The position numbers and the translations under genes are program-made. The notes beneath the pieces are model-generated. The model made no database searches and was not told the origin of the DNA. It saw only the letters and a program-made list of their open reading frames with translations. A stretch of 43,977 nucleotides of DNA from Hominifimenecus microfluidus (GTDB lineage Bacteria > Bacillota > Clostridia > Lachnospirales > Lachnospiraceae), in the NCBI GenBank assembly GCA_020687485.1, contig JAJEQR010000031.1, forward strand, positions 1-43,977, written 5' to 3'. This document shows, piece after piece, positions 8,192-16,992 of this stretch (positions are counted from its first letter, which is position 1; each line of letters begins with the position of its first letter).

Positions 8192-9961
8192 ATGGAGCGA
8201 CGATTTAGAAGAACTCCCTCGAATACAACCATGAAGCGTACAGAGGGAAGGGAATCTGCGGATGTTCCGCAGGATCTCTGGAGAAAATGTGCGGGCTGTG
8301 GGCGACCGGTGTATCGGGAAGCGGCAAGAGAGAATGAATATATCTGTCCGCGCTGCGGCGCGTATTTCCGGATGACTGCTCCTCAGCGGATCCGTCAGAT
8401 CGCGGATGCCGGGTCATTTCAGCTCTGGCAGGACGGAGAAGACCAGGATCCTTTGAACTTCCCCGGCTATGTGGAGAAGCGGGAGCAAACACGGAAGAAG
8501 ACAGGAATCTCAGAAGCTGTACTGATTGGTGCGGCGAAGATCGGAGGTTATCCTGCGGTTCTTGGGGTCTGCGATACCCGGTTTTTCATGGGAAGCATGG
8601 GAACGGTGATGGGAGAGCGGATCACCCGCGCAGTGGAGCGGGCGACCGAAGAACGTCTTCCGGTTGTTCTGACCTGCTGTTCCGGCGGAGCCCGGATGCA
8701 GGAAGGCATCCTGTCGCTGATGCAGATGGCGAAGACAGCAGCGGCGATGAAGCGCCACAGTGATGCGGGGCTGCTTTCGGTCTGTGTGCTGACCGATCCG
8801 ACGACCGGCGGTGTGACAGCAAGCTTCGCTTCGCTGGGAGATATCATTCTGGCGGAGCCGGGAGCGCTGATCGGCTTTGCAGGTCCCCGGGTAATTGAAC
8901 AGACGATCGGCAGGAAGCTTCCGGAAGGATTTCAGCAGGCGGAATTCCTGCTGGAGCATGGCTTTGTGGATCAGATCACAGAGCGAAAGATGCTGAAGGC
9001 ACGCCTGGCCTGGTTGCTGAAGATGCATGAGCAGAATCCTTCGAAAACCAGGACATTAGCCGGTACGGAAGAGGATGGGAAGCCGGAGCAGTGCCTGTTT
9101 TCGAAAAAGAGTGAAGAAGAAAAAAGTAAGCGGCAGAATTTGGAGAGTGCGGAACATGCAGCAGTGGTGGGGGGTGAGAAGCGGACGCCCTGGGAGACGG
9201 TTCTTCTCTCACGAAGCGCGGATCGCCCGACGTCACTGGAATATATCCAGGCGCTGTTCCCAGATTTTGAAGAGCTTCACGGTGACCGCAGAGCCGGAGA
9301 CGACGGCGCGATCATTGGCGGAATTGCCACCTTCCATGGCTGTCCTGTGACTGTAATCGGACAGCAGAAAGGGCGGAACCGCAAAGAAAACAGAAAGAGA
9401 AACAGCGGGATGCCATCCCCGGAGGGCTACCGGAAAGCACTGCGCCTGATGAAACAGGCGGAGAAATTTCATCGTCCTGTGATCTGTCTGATCGATACAC
9501 CAGGGGCTTATTGTGGCCTGGAAGCGGAAGAACACGGGCAGGGGCAGGCGATTGCAGAAAACCTCTATGAGATGAGCACGTTGAAGACGCCGATACTTTC
9601 TCTCGTGATCGGAGAAGGCGGCAGCGGCGGCGCTCTGGCGCTTGGCATCGCAGATGAAGTATGGATGATGGAGAATTCGGTATATTCGATCCTCTCGCCG
9701 GAAGGATTTGCTTCGATTCTCTGGAAAGACAGCCGGCGTGCGGAGGAAGCTGCCGCTGTGATGCGGATGCGCGCGATGGATTTGAAAGAGTTGCGTGTGA
9801 TTGAGAAGATCATCCCAGAGGAGACGTCGGTAAGAAGTGGTCAGATCCAGGGTGTTGCGGCATATCTGGAGCGGGAGCTTATGGGATTTCTGTCACGAGC
9901 TTCACAGATACCGGAAGAAGAAAGAATCAGGCGCCGCTATGCCAGATTTCGGAGGTTATAG
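8192..9961 (+). CDS. accDA: Acetyl-CoA carboxyltransferase, fused beta and alpha subunits (AccD-AccA)
   Basis: The protein transfers the carboxyl group from biotin to acetyl-CoA. One 589-aa frame holds both subunits. Residues about 30-285 are AccD, with zinc-finger cysteines 33, 36, 52 and 55 and the CCSGGARMQEG loop. A charged linker (about 286-330) leads to AccA, with GMPSPEGYRKALRLM, DTPGAYCGLEAEEHGQ and GEGGSGGALALG. In most bacteria these are two genes. The reading frame is uninterrupted, so this is a real fusion and not a frameshift artefact. The start at 8192 is preferred because AGGGG at 8180-8184 is 7 nt away; the ATG at 8186 is too close. Confidence 0.93.
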   Translation: MERRFRRTPSNTTMKRTEGRESADVPQDLWRKCAGCGRPVYREAARENEYICPRCGAYFRMTAPQRIRQIADAGSFQLWQDGEDQDPLNFPGYVEKREQTRKKTGISEAVLIGAAKIGGYPAVLGVCDTRFFMGSMGTVMGERITRAVERATEERLPVVLTCCSGGARMQEGILSLMQMAKTAAAMKRHSDAGLLSVCVLTDPTTGGVTASFASLGDIILAEPGALIGFAGPRVIEQTIGRKLPEGFQQAEFLLEHGFVDQITERKMLKARLAWLLKMHEQNPSKTRTLAGTEEDGKPEQCLFSKKSEEEKSKRQNLESAEHAAVVGGEKRTPWETVLLSRSADRPTSLEYIQALFPDFEELHGDRRAGDDGAIIGGIATFHGCPVTVIGQQKGRNRKENRKRNSGMPSPEGYRKALRLMKQAEKFHRPVICLIDTPGAYCGLEAEEHGQGQAIAENLYEMSTLKTPILSLVIGEGGSGGALALGIADEVWMMENSVYSILSPEGFASILWKDSRRAEEAAAVMRMRAMDLKELRVIEKIIPEETSVRSGQIQGVAAYLERELMGFLSRASQIPEEERIRRRYARFRRL

Positions 9962-9962
9962 T

Positions 9963-11093
9963 ATGAGTGAAAAAGATCCCGGCTGGAAAGATCTGAAAAT
10001 AAAAACAGCGGAGAAAAATGCTCTGCGAATCAAAGGTCTTCCGGTCGGAAGAAAGCAGTCAAAACTTCCTGTGATTCAGGGCGGCATGGGAGTCGGAATC
10101 AGTCTGTCCGGACTGGCAGGAGCCGTTGCTTCCTGTGGAGGCATCGGACTGATCTCCGCCGCCCAGATCGGATTTCGGCGGCCGGAATTTGACAGGGACC
10201 CGGTGAGTGCGAATATCGCCTCCATAAAAGAAGAATTTCAAAAGGCCAGAAAAATCGCGCCGGAGGGGATCATCGGTTTCAACATTATGGTGGCGATGCA
10301 TGGCTATGAGACATATGTGAAGACAGCAGCGGAGGCCGGCGCAGATCTGATTGTATGCGGCGCCGGGCTTCCGGTGGATTTGCCCGCTTATACCGCAGGT
10401 ACTCCGGCAGCGCTGGCGCCGGTCATCTCCTCTGCGCGGGCGGCAGAACTGATCTGCCGGATGTGGAAGCACCGCTATCAGCGTCTGCCGGATCTTCTGA
10501 TCGTAGAAGGACCGGAAGCCGGAGGCCATCTGGGCTTTTCCCCGGAAGAAGTAGAAGAAAAGGGCGGACGCAGATTTGATGAAGAAATAAAGCGAATTCT
10601 TGCCGTGGCGGAAACATATGGCGGAAACGAAGCCATTCCGGTGGTGCTTGCCGGTGGAATCTATGACCGGGCAGATGTCTTTCACGCGATGGAAGAACTG
10701 GGAGCCACCGGAGTTCAGATTGCGACCCGGCTGGTAACAACCGAGGAATGTGATGCGCCGTCCGCTTACAAACAGGCATATCTCAATGCGAAGAAAGAAG
10801 ATATTGTCCTTACGAAGAGTCCGGTGGGAATGCCGGGGCGCGCGATCCGGAATGAATTTCTACGCCGTGCAGCGAAAGAGCAGATCCCGGTAAAAGCATG
10901 TCATAAATGTCTGAAAAAATGTGATCCCACGAAAATTCCGTATTGTATTACTGACGCGCTGATCCATGCAGCGAGAGGAGAAATGGAAGATGCTTTGATT
11001 TTCTGCGGAAGTAATGCCTGGAGGGCAGAGAAAATCGAGCGTGTGGAGGATGTGCTGCGGGAACTTTTTCCATTGTCCTTTCCGGAGAGATGA
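9963..11093 (+). CDS. Nitronate monooxygenase / FabK-like flavoprotein
   Basis: A 376-aa FMN TIM-barrel protein related to FabK and 2-nitropropane dioxygenase. Visible are VIQGGMGVGIS (FMN site), GFNIMVA, His in EGPEAGGHLGF (equivalent of the catalytic His) and VLAGGIYDR. The C-terminus has a cysteine cluster, ACHKCLKKC followed by PYC, absent from the fabK at 1935; it might bind a metal. It starts 1 nt after accDA, with GGAGG inside the accDA end, so it belongs to the operon. Possible roles: a second enoyl reductase, detoxification of nitronates, or a flavin-dependent accessory step. The family is clear; the substrate is unknown. Confidence 0.85.
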   Translation: MSEKDPGWKDLKIKTAEKNALRIKGLPVGRKQSKLPVIQGGMGVGISLSGLAGAVASCGGIGLISAAQIGFRRPEFDRDPVSANIASIKEEFQKARKIAPEGIIGFNIMVAMHGYETYVKTAAEAGADLIVCGAGLPVDLPAYTAGTPAALAPVISSARAAELICRMWKHRYQRLPDLLIVEGPEAGGHLGFSPEEVEEKGGRRFDEEIKRILAVAETYGGNEAIPVVLAGGIYDRADVFHAMEELGATGVQIATRLVTTEECDAPSAYKQAYLNAKKEDIVLTKSPVGMPGRAIRNEFLRRAAKEQIPVKACHKCLKKCDPTKIPYCITDALIHAARGEMEDALIFCGSNAWRAEKIERVEDVLRELFPLSFPER

Positions 11094-11126
11094 GTTATAC
11101 TGATGCTTACATAGAAGAAATAAGAT

Positions 11127-11172
11127 GCGGATCATGAGAGGCATGGCAGCAGCCGGAATCCGAATGATCCGC
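11127..11172 (+). other. Stem-loop between the flavoprotein gene and fabT-like gene
   Basis: An 8-bp perfect stem, GCGGATCA (11127-11134) with TGATCCGC (11165-11172), and a 30-nt loop. No T-run follows, so it is not a standard terminator. It may adjust the amount of regulator message made by read-through, or mark an RNA processing site. Function is inferred only from position. Confidence 0.4.
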
Positions 11173-11209
11173 GAATTGGATAGATGAATGAGAAAGGGAG
11201 AGTAACTGC

Positions 11210-11668
11210 GTGGGAACGGATCAGACAGCGAAGGATACAGCAATCATCAATGATGTGCTGGTAAACCTGTTCAATGAGATTATGGATATTGAGCAGAAGT
11301 CGATTATTACGGAAGAATTTAAGGATATCACCAACAATGATATGCACATCATTGACGCAATCGGGATCGGGGAGCCGCAGAATATGTCCGCGATCGCGAG
11401 AAAGCTTTCGGTTACTATGGGAACGCTGACGACATCGATGAACCAGCTGGTAAAGAAAGGCTACGTAGTGCGGAACCGGAGCGAGAAAGATCGGCGCGTG
11501 GTATATATTCGCCTAACAGAACGGGGAGAGCGCGCCTATCAGCACCATGCCCGCTTTCATCACGAGATGGTGGAGGCTGCCATAAGCGGTCTGAACCCGG
11601 AGGAGATGACCACCGTGGCACAGCTGCTGCTCCGATTGAAAGAATTCTTCCTCAGCTACAAGGACTAA
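11210..11668 (+). CDS. fabT: MarR-family transcriptional regulator, FabT-like
   Basis: A 152-aa winged-helix regulator. The N-terminal helix is followed by the HTH (MSAIARKLSVTMGTLTTSMNQLVKKGYVVR) and the wing with the MarR signature RNRSEKDRRVVYIRLTERGE. In FabT systems the MarR protein binds operators in the fab promoter and is helped by acyl-ACP. The start is a GTG at 11210 behind AAGGGAGAG. The gene lies 116 nt after the flavoprotein gene and probably shares its transcript. The palindrome at 585-609 is its likely target. Position at the 3' end differs from streptococci, where fabT sits near the front of the cluster. Assignment as FabT is from context and is less certain than MarR family. 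Confidence 0.75.
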   Translation: MGTDQTAKDTAIINDVLVNLFNEIMDIEQKSIITEEFKDITNNDMHIIDAIGIGEPQNMSAIARKLSVTMGTLTTSMNQLVKKGYVVRNRSEKDRRVVYIRLTERGERAYQHHARFHHEMVEAAISGLNPEEMTTVAQLLLRLKEFFLSYKD

Positions 11669-11680
11669 TCTAAATTCTAC

Positions 11681-11785
11681 CCTGGTGCAGGTTCTCAGAG
11701 GGATTCCTTTACGCTTTCGCCTGGTGCAGGTTCTCAGAGGAATTCCTCCACGATTTACTTCGGTGCAGATTATTAGCGAAAATTC
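11681..11785. repeat. 39-bp tandem repeat, three copies
   Basis: The word GGTGCAG recurs at 11684, 11723 and 11762. Copies 1 and 2 share CCTGGTGCAGGTTCTCAGAG followed by GATTCC or AATTCC; copy 3 is degenerate. The exact 39-bp period is close to four turns of B-DNA. It starts 12 nt after the regulator gene stop. No terminator hairpin was found there. Confidence 0.75.
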
Positions 11786-12149
11786 CATTTTCTGTGGCAG
11801 TTCCCTTCCGGAACGTTCATTTGCCCGATTTTCTTAATAATAAACATATCTTTTTCCATACTAATCTTATACCATATTATACCATATGCAGTCTGAAAAT
11901 TAAACATTTGTTCTGACTCTTATTAATAAAATTGTGCGCCTAACTCATCACTGAAGTAACGAGAATGCGGCGCGCAGTTTTCAATTGTACTTTTTACTTC
12001 TTTTCTCGATAGTTTTATGTTAAGATAGGACCGGAACGCAAAGGAAGCAGGGAAGATGGCAGGCAGCGCAGCAGAGATCAAGCCCCAGGAATACAAGGAT
12101 ACCATAACTCAATGGAATACAATAGAACAGCAGGGATAGAAGGAAGAAA
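11786..12149. other. AT-rich spacer without a supported gene
   Basis: Between the 39-bp repeats and the signalling cassette the sequence is AT-rich, with short repeats of ATACCATAT around 11869-11888. A promoter for the cassette must lie here or further down, but no clean -35/-10 pair was found. A 27-codon frame at 12056-12139, preceded by CAGGGAAG, is possible but has no recognisable product. Confidence 0.4.
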
Positions 12150-12965
12150 ATGAAAGGGAAAAGAAAAATTGCAGGCATTCTGTTTGTGGGGATTTTAGCG
12201 GTCACCCTGACAGGGTGTAAAAACACAGACAGCAGTAAAATAGAAACCGAAAAGCCGGTCATAACGCTCGGCAGTGACAGCTATCCGCCATACAATTACC
12301 TGAATGAGGATGGTGTACCGACCGGTATCGATGTAGAATTGGCTACAGAAGCTTTCAAAAGAATGGGTTATCAGGTAAATGTTGTCCAGATCGACTGGGA
12401 GGATAAAAAAGAGCTGGTAGAGAATGGAGAGATTGACTGTATCATGGGCTGCTTTTCTATGGAAGGGCGTCTTGATGATTACCGCTGGGCAGGGCCGTAC
12501 ATAGCAAGTCGTCAGGTAGTTGCTGTGAATGAAAATAGTGACATCTATAAACTGAGTGATCTGGAAGGAAAGAATCTTGCTGTCCAGTCCACAACCAAAC
12601 CGGAAGGTATCTTTCTGAACCACACGGATGAGAGAATTCCAAAGCTGGGAAATCTGATCAGCCTTGGGCACAGAGAACTGATCTACACCTTCCTGGGAAA
12701 AGGGTATGTGGATGCTGTGGCTGCACATGAGGAATCTATTGTCCAGTATATGAAGGATTATGATGCAAGCTTTCGTATTCTGGAAGAACCGCTGATGCTT
12801 ACCGGAATAGGTGTTGCTTTTGCAAAAAATGATGACAGAGGAATCTGTGAGCAGATGGAACAGACGATGGAGGAAATGCGTCAGGATGGCACGAGCCTGA
12901 AAATCGTTGAAAAATATCTGGATGATCCGGAAAAGTATCTGGAGGTGGATGATCTTGGATATTAA
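12150..12965 (+). CDS. Lipoprotein solute-binding protein, amino-acid-binding (SBP_bac_3) type
   Basis: A 271-aa exported protein: signal peptide with the lipobox LTGC (Cys23), so it should be anchored to the outer face of the membrane. The domain after residue 35 (TLGSDSYPPYNYLNEDGVPTG, DIDVE-like ligand loop, DCIMGCFSMEGR, LSDLEGKNLAVQ) is a type 2 periplasmic-binding fold as in polar amino-acid receptors. No permease or ATPase gene lies beside it. Instead the next gene is a hybrid histidine kinase, whose start overlaps its end by 11 nt, so it more likely senses a ligand for that kinase. Ligand unknown. Confidence 0.85.
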   Translation: MKGKRKIAGILFVGILAVTLTGCKNTDSSKIETEKPVITLGSDSYPPYNYLNEDGVPTGIDVELATEAFKRMGYQVNVVQIDWEDKKELVENGEIDCIMGCFSMEGRLDDYRWAGPYIASRQVVAVNENSDIYKLSDLEGKNLAVQSTTKPEGIFLNHTDERIPKLGNLISLGHRELIYTFLGKGYVDAVAAHEESIVQYMKDYDASFRILEEPLMLTGIGVAFAKNDDRGICEQMEQTMEEMRQDGTSLKIVEKYLDDPEKYLEVDDLGY

Positions 12966-15111
12966 AAGAAAAGTAAAAGAAAAACGGGTTATAATAGCTG
13001 GCGTTTTGCTTGGAATCTGTGTGGCTGTAGCATCCCTGCTTTGTTTCTTTTATATCGAGAAAGCGGATGCGGAAAAAAGAATGGTGGAGATTGTAAATTA
13101 CGTGAAAGTGCAGTGCTCAACCTACACCCATTATAACGAATCCTCGGAATCTAAAAGCCTCCTCCGTGCGATAGAAAGTGCCAGACAGATGAGTACAAAT
13201 ATCGATAGGGAAACAGAAAGCGGTGGTCAGCTGAGTCGGGATTTTTTAAAAGAAAATCTGCAGACCCTCTGGGTGAACGGTATCCTTGTAATAGATACCG
13301 ATGGAAAGACAGATTGTGAATACAGCGTGGATGAGTCCCTGAGCGAGGAGATTATAGAGTATCTGCAAAAAGATATCATCATGGATTTTGCTGGATATGA
13401 AGAAAGAAGTTATTCGGAACGGCTCAACAGAGAAGACGGATCACGTATCGATATTGCAGCCTGTGCAAGAAAAGATGCACCGGGTATCGTAGCAATCTAC
13501 TATTATACCTCTCCTGAATTTATCAGAAATTATACACTGACGATACAAAACCTCTTAAGTGGATATAGTACCCAGAAAGATGGAACGATTATGGTTGCAG
13601 ACAATGGGACGATCATTGCCAGCAATAATGAAAGCCTACTGGGACAGGATACTGTTGATAACGAGGTTGTCCAGGCAATGAAAAAGCATACAGACAGTCA
13701 GCACATCTTTCATTTGAAGAATGAAGAAACCGGATGTTATGGAATTATGTTGAAACAGCGTGATTATTATATTTATGCGTATCTTCCGGATACGGAAGTA
13801 TTTCATAACCTTCCATTAAGTGTGACAGTCGTTATTTTTCTCTATTTTCTGATATTTAGTTTATTTTTGTTTTGGAGATACAAAGCCAATCAGGAACATC
13901 AGAAACAGGAGTTGGAAAAAGAGGAAAAATATAATGCAGAACTTCTGATAGCGGCAAAAAAGGCAGAGGTAGCCAATCGGGCGAAGACGGAATTTCTACA
14001 GAGAATGAGTCATGATATCCGTACACCGATCAATGGAATCTGCGGCATGGTCGATATGGCTGAACATTATGCTGACGATGTGGAGAAACAGTCAGAATAC
14101 AGGGAAAAAGTCAAATCGGCTTCTCATCTGTTGCTGGAAATGCTAAACGATGTTTTGGATATGAGTAAGCTGGAGTCTGGAGAAGTGATGTTGGAAGAAA
14201 TCCCATTGAATCTGAGCAGCATTTTTGAGGAAGTACTTGTTGTGATCGAGCAGATGGCAGCAGAGCAGAATATCCGAATCATGTGGGAAGAAAAAGAAAT
14301 CATACACCGAAATCTTATTGGAAGTCCGGGGTATGTGAAACGTATTCTGATGAACATCCTGTCGAATGCAGTAAAATATAATAAAGAAAATGGAAATATC
14401 TATATCAGCTGCAGGGAAATTGTGTCAGATCAGCCAGAAATGACGATGATAGAATTTACCTGCCGGGATACCGGAATCGGGATGACAGAAGCATTCCAGA
14501 AACAAATTTTTGAACCATTTGCACAGGAACATGCCGGAAGCCGTACAAAATTTGCCGGAACTGGACTTGGAATGCCGATCACAAAGAAACTGGTCGAGAA
14601 AATGGGTGGAACCATTTTCTTTGAAAGCAAAGAAGGCGCAGGCACTACATTTGTGATCAAGATTCCATTTAAAATAGATCAGGATGCGGATGAACGTGAA
14701 GAACAAGAAGATGTATCAGGAAAATCTATAAAGGGACTGCATATTCTTCTGGTGGAAGACAATGATCTGAATATGGAAATTGCAGAATTCATGCTTCAGA
14801 ATGAAGGGGCTGCTGTTAGCAAAGCATGGAATGGACAGGAGGCTGTGGAGATATTCAGAAATAGCGTACCTGGTGAATTTGATGCCATCCTTATGGATAT
14901 TATGATGCCGGTCATGAATGGATATGAAGCAACAAAGATGATCCGCTCCATGGACAGAGAGGATGCAAAGGTGATTCCGATTATTGCAATGACAGCAAAT
15001 GCGTTCACAGAGGACAGACTGAGAGTAAAAGAAGCAGGAATGAATGAACATATTGCAAAACCGATTGATATAAAACTATTGGTAAAGGTAATTCATGAAT
15101 TTGTGGATTAG
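12955..15111 (+). CDS. Hybrid sensor histidine kinase with one receiver domain
   Basis: A 718-aa membrane kinase. TM1 about 12-34, an extracytoplasmic region of about 250 residues that could be a Cache-type sensor, TM2 about 286-307, a short coiled coil, HisKA with His353 in RMSHDIRTPING, HATPase with NILSNAVKYN, DTGIG and GTGLGMPIT, and a C-terminal receiver with Asp648 in ILMDIMMPVMNG and Lys702. No HPt or DNA-binding domain. I favour a TTG start at 12955, 7 nt from GGAGGTG; the ATG at 12949 touches the ribosome site. Overlap with the binding-protein gene implies coupling and a stoichiometric pair. Confidence 0.9.
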   Translation: MDIKRKVKEKRVIIAGVLLGICVAVASLLCFFYIEKADAEKRMVEIVNYVKVQCSTYTHYNESSESKSLLRAIESARQMSTNIDRETESGGQLSRDFLKENLQTLWVNGILVIDTDGKTDCEYSVDESLSEEIIEYLQKDIIMDFAGYEERSYSERLNREDGSRIDIAACARKDAPGIVAIYYYTSPEFIRNYTLTIQNLLSGYSTQKDGTIMVADNGTIIASNNESLLGQDTVDNEVVQAMKKHTDSQHIFHLKNEETGCYGIMLKQRDYYIYAYLPDTEVFHNLPLSVTVVIFLYFLIFSLFLFWRYKANQEHQKQELEKEEKYNAELLIAAKKAEVANRAKTEFLQRMSHDIRTPINGICGMVDMAEHYADDVEKQSEYREKVKSASHLLLEMLNDVLDMSKLESGEVMLEEIPLNLSSIFEEVLVVIEQMAAEQNIRIMWEEKEIIHRNLIGSPGYVKRILMNILSNAVKYNKENGNIYISCREIVSDQPEMTMIEFTCRDTGIGMTEAFQKQIFEPFAQEHAGSRTKFAGTGLGMPITKKLVEKMGGTIFFESKEGAGTTFVIKIPFKIDQDADEREEQEDVSGKSIKGLHILLVEDNDLNMEIAEFMLQNEGAAVSKAWNGQEAVEIFRNSVPGEFDAILMDIMMPVMNGYEATKMIRSMDREDAKVIPIIAMTANAFTEDRLRVKEAGMNEHIAKPIDIKLLVKVIHEFVD

Positions 15112-15138
15112 TAGGAAACAATCTCAGGGGGATTCCGA

Positions 15139-16992
15139 GTGAAAAAGAAAGAAAAATGGAACAGAGTTTTAGCTGTACTTTTAACGATGGTGACAGCTAT
15201 ATCATTTTTGTCAGGCTGTGGCGGCAAAAGCGCGGAAAAAGAAGATGCAGAAACAATCACAGTATATTTATGGACCACAAACCTGTATGAAAAATACGCA
15301 CCATACATTCAGGAACAGCTCCCGGATATCAATCTTGAATTTGTCGTAGGTAATAATGATCTGGATTTCTACAAATTTCTGGATGAAAACGGTGGATTGC
15401 CGGATATTATAACCTGCTGTCGTTTCTCACTGCATGATGCAAGTCCCTTGAAAGACAGTCTGATGGATCTTTCCACAACCAATGTGGCAGGTGCTGTCTA
15501 TGATGCATACCTTAACAATTTTAAGAACAAGGATGGAAGCATAAACTGGCTTCCAGTGTGTGCGGATGCCCATGGTTTTGTAGTGAACAAGGATTTATTT
15601 GAAAAGTATGATATCCCTTTACCAACCGATTATGAAAGCTTTGTTTCCGCCTGCCAGGCATTTGACAAAGTGGGAATCCGTGGTTTTACGGCAGACTATT
15701 ATTATGATTATACCTGTATGGAAACACTGCAGGGTCTGTCTGCATCAGAACTGTCTTCTGTAGATGGACGCAAGTGGCGTACTACCTACAGTGACCCGGA
15801 TAATACAAAGAGAGAAGGTCTGGACAGCACCGTCTGGCCGGGGGTTTTTGAACGCATGGAGCAGTTTATCCAGGATACCGGGTTAAGCCAGGTGGATCTG
15901 GATATGAATTATGATGATATCGTTGAGATGTACCAGAGTGGCAAGCTTGCTATGTACTTTGGCAGTTCTTCCGGAGTAAAAATGTTTCAAGATCAGGGGA
16001 TTAACACAACCTTTCTGCCATTCTTTCAGGAGAATGGTGAAAAGTGGCTGATGACTACGCCGTATTTTCAGGTGGCTTTAAACCGTGATCTGACACAGGA
16101 TGAGACACGCCGGAAGAAAGCAATGCAGGTGCTGAACACAATGCTTTCAGAGGATGCACAGACTCGTATCCTTTATGATGGACAGGATCTGTTAAGCTAC
16201 AGTCAGGATGTGGATCTTAAGCTTACGGAATATTTGAAGGATGTGAAACCTGTGATCGAAGAAAACCATATGTATATCCGTATTGCATCAAATGACTTTT
16301 TCTCTGTTTCCGAGGATGTGGTTTCCAGGATGATCTCAGGCGAATATGATGCAAAGCAGGCGTATCAGTCCTTTAATTCTCAGCTTCTTGGGGAAGAATC
16401 TACTTCTGAGAATATCGTGCTGGATTCGGAGAAATCCTATTCCAACCGCTTTCATAGCAGTGGGGGCAATGCAGCTTATTCGGTTATGGCAAACACCCTG
16501 CGTGGCATTTATGGAACGGATGTGCTGATCGCAACCGGAAACAGCTTTACAGGAAACGTGCTGAAAGCTGGCTATACAGAAAAAATGGCAGGCGACATGA
16601 TCATGCCAAATGATCTGGCGGCGTACAGCAGCAAGATGAGCGGAGCTGAACTAAAAGAGACGGTTAAAAATTTTGTAGAAGGCTATGCGGGCGGTTTCAT
16701 CCCGTTTAACCGTGGCTCTTTGCCAGTGGTCAGTGGTATTTCTGTGGAGATCAGTGAAACAGATGATGGTTACACATTGAGCAAAGTTACAAAGGACGGA
16801 AAACAAATTCAGGACAATGATATTTTCACGCTAACCTGTCTTGTGATACCAAAACACATGGAAGCTTATCCTGCAGATGAGAGTATTGTGTTTGATGGAG
16901 GGGATACCACGGTGGAAAACACCTGGAAAGGATATGTTTCAGATGGTGATGCCATTCTTGCAGATCCAGAAGACTACATGACCCTGAGATGA
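15139..16992 (+). CDS. Lipoprotein: extracellular solute-binding domain fused to a 5'-nucleotidase C-terminal-like domain
   Basis: A 617-aa lipoprotein (lipobox LSGC, Cys27) starting from GTG behind CAGGGGGA. Residues about 35-415 resemble type 1 extracellular solute-binding proteins of the sugar-uptake class (ITVYLWTTN, PDIITC, GFVVNKDLFEKYDIPLPTDYESF, MYFGSSSG). Residues about 440-575 resemble the C-terminal domain of 5'-nucleotidases: NAAYSVMANTLRGIYGTDVLIATGNSF, then a PNDL/AAYSSKMSGAELKETV stretch, VVSGISVEI and DDGYTL-KDGKQIQDNDIFTLTC. The metallophosphatase half is absent, so it probably binds a ligand rather than hydrolysing one. It lies 27 nt after one kinase and overlaps the next by 4 nt. 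The fusion reading is moderately sure; the ligand (nucleotide or sugar) is inference. Confidence 0.75.
   Translation: MKKKEKWNRVLAVLLTMVTAISFLSGCGGKSAEKEDAETITVYLWTTNLYEKYAPYIQEQLPDINLEFVVGNNDLDFYKFLDENGGLPDIITCCRFSLHDASPLKDSLMDLSTTNVAGAVYDAYLNNFKNKDGSINWLPVCADAHGFVVNKDLFEKYDIPLPTDYESFVSACQAFDKVGIRGFTADYYYDYTCMETLQGLSASELSSVDGRKWRTTYSDPDNTKREGLDSTVWPGVFERMEQFIQDTGLSQVDLDMNYDDIVEMYQSGKLAMYFGSSSGVKMFQDQGINTTFLPFFQENGEKWLMTTPYFQVALNRDLTQDETRRKKAMQVLNTMLSEDAQTRILYDGQDLLSYSQDVDLKLTEYLKDVKPVIEENHMYIRIASNDFFSVSEDVVSRMISGEYDAKQAYQSFNSQLLGEESTSENIVLDSEKSYSNRFHSSGGNAAYSVMANTLRGIYGTDVLIATGNSFTGNVLKAGYTEKMAGDMIMPNDLAAYSSKMSGAELKETVKNFVEGYAGGFIPFNRGSLPVVSGISVEISETDDGYTLSKVTKDGKQIQDNDIFTLTCLVIPKHMEAYPADESIVFDGGDTTVENTWKGYVSDGDAILADPEDYMTLR

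Noticed and set aside
12056-12139. A 27-codon frame before the signalling cassette
   Set aside because: It has a moderate purine-rich site, but no recognisable peptide and no conservation evidence; kept only as a possible leader.
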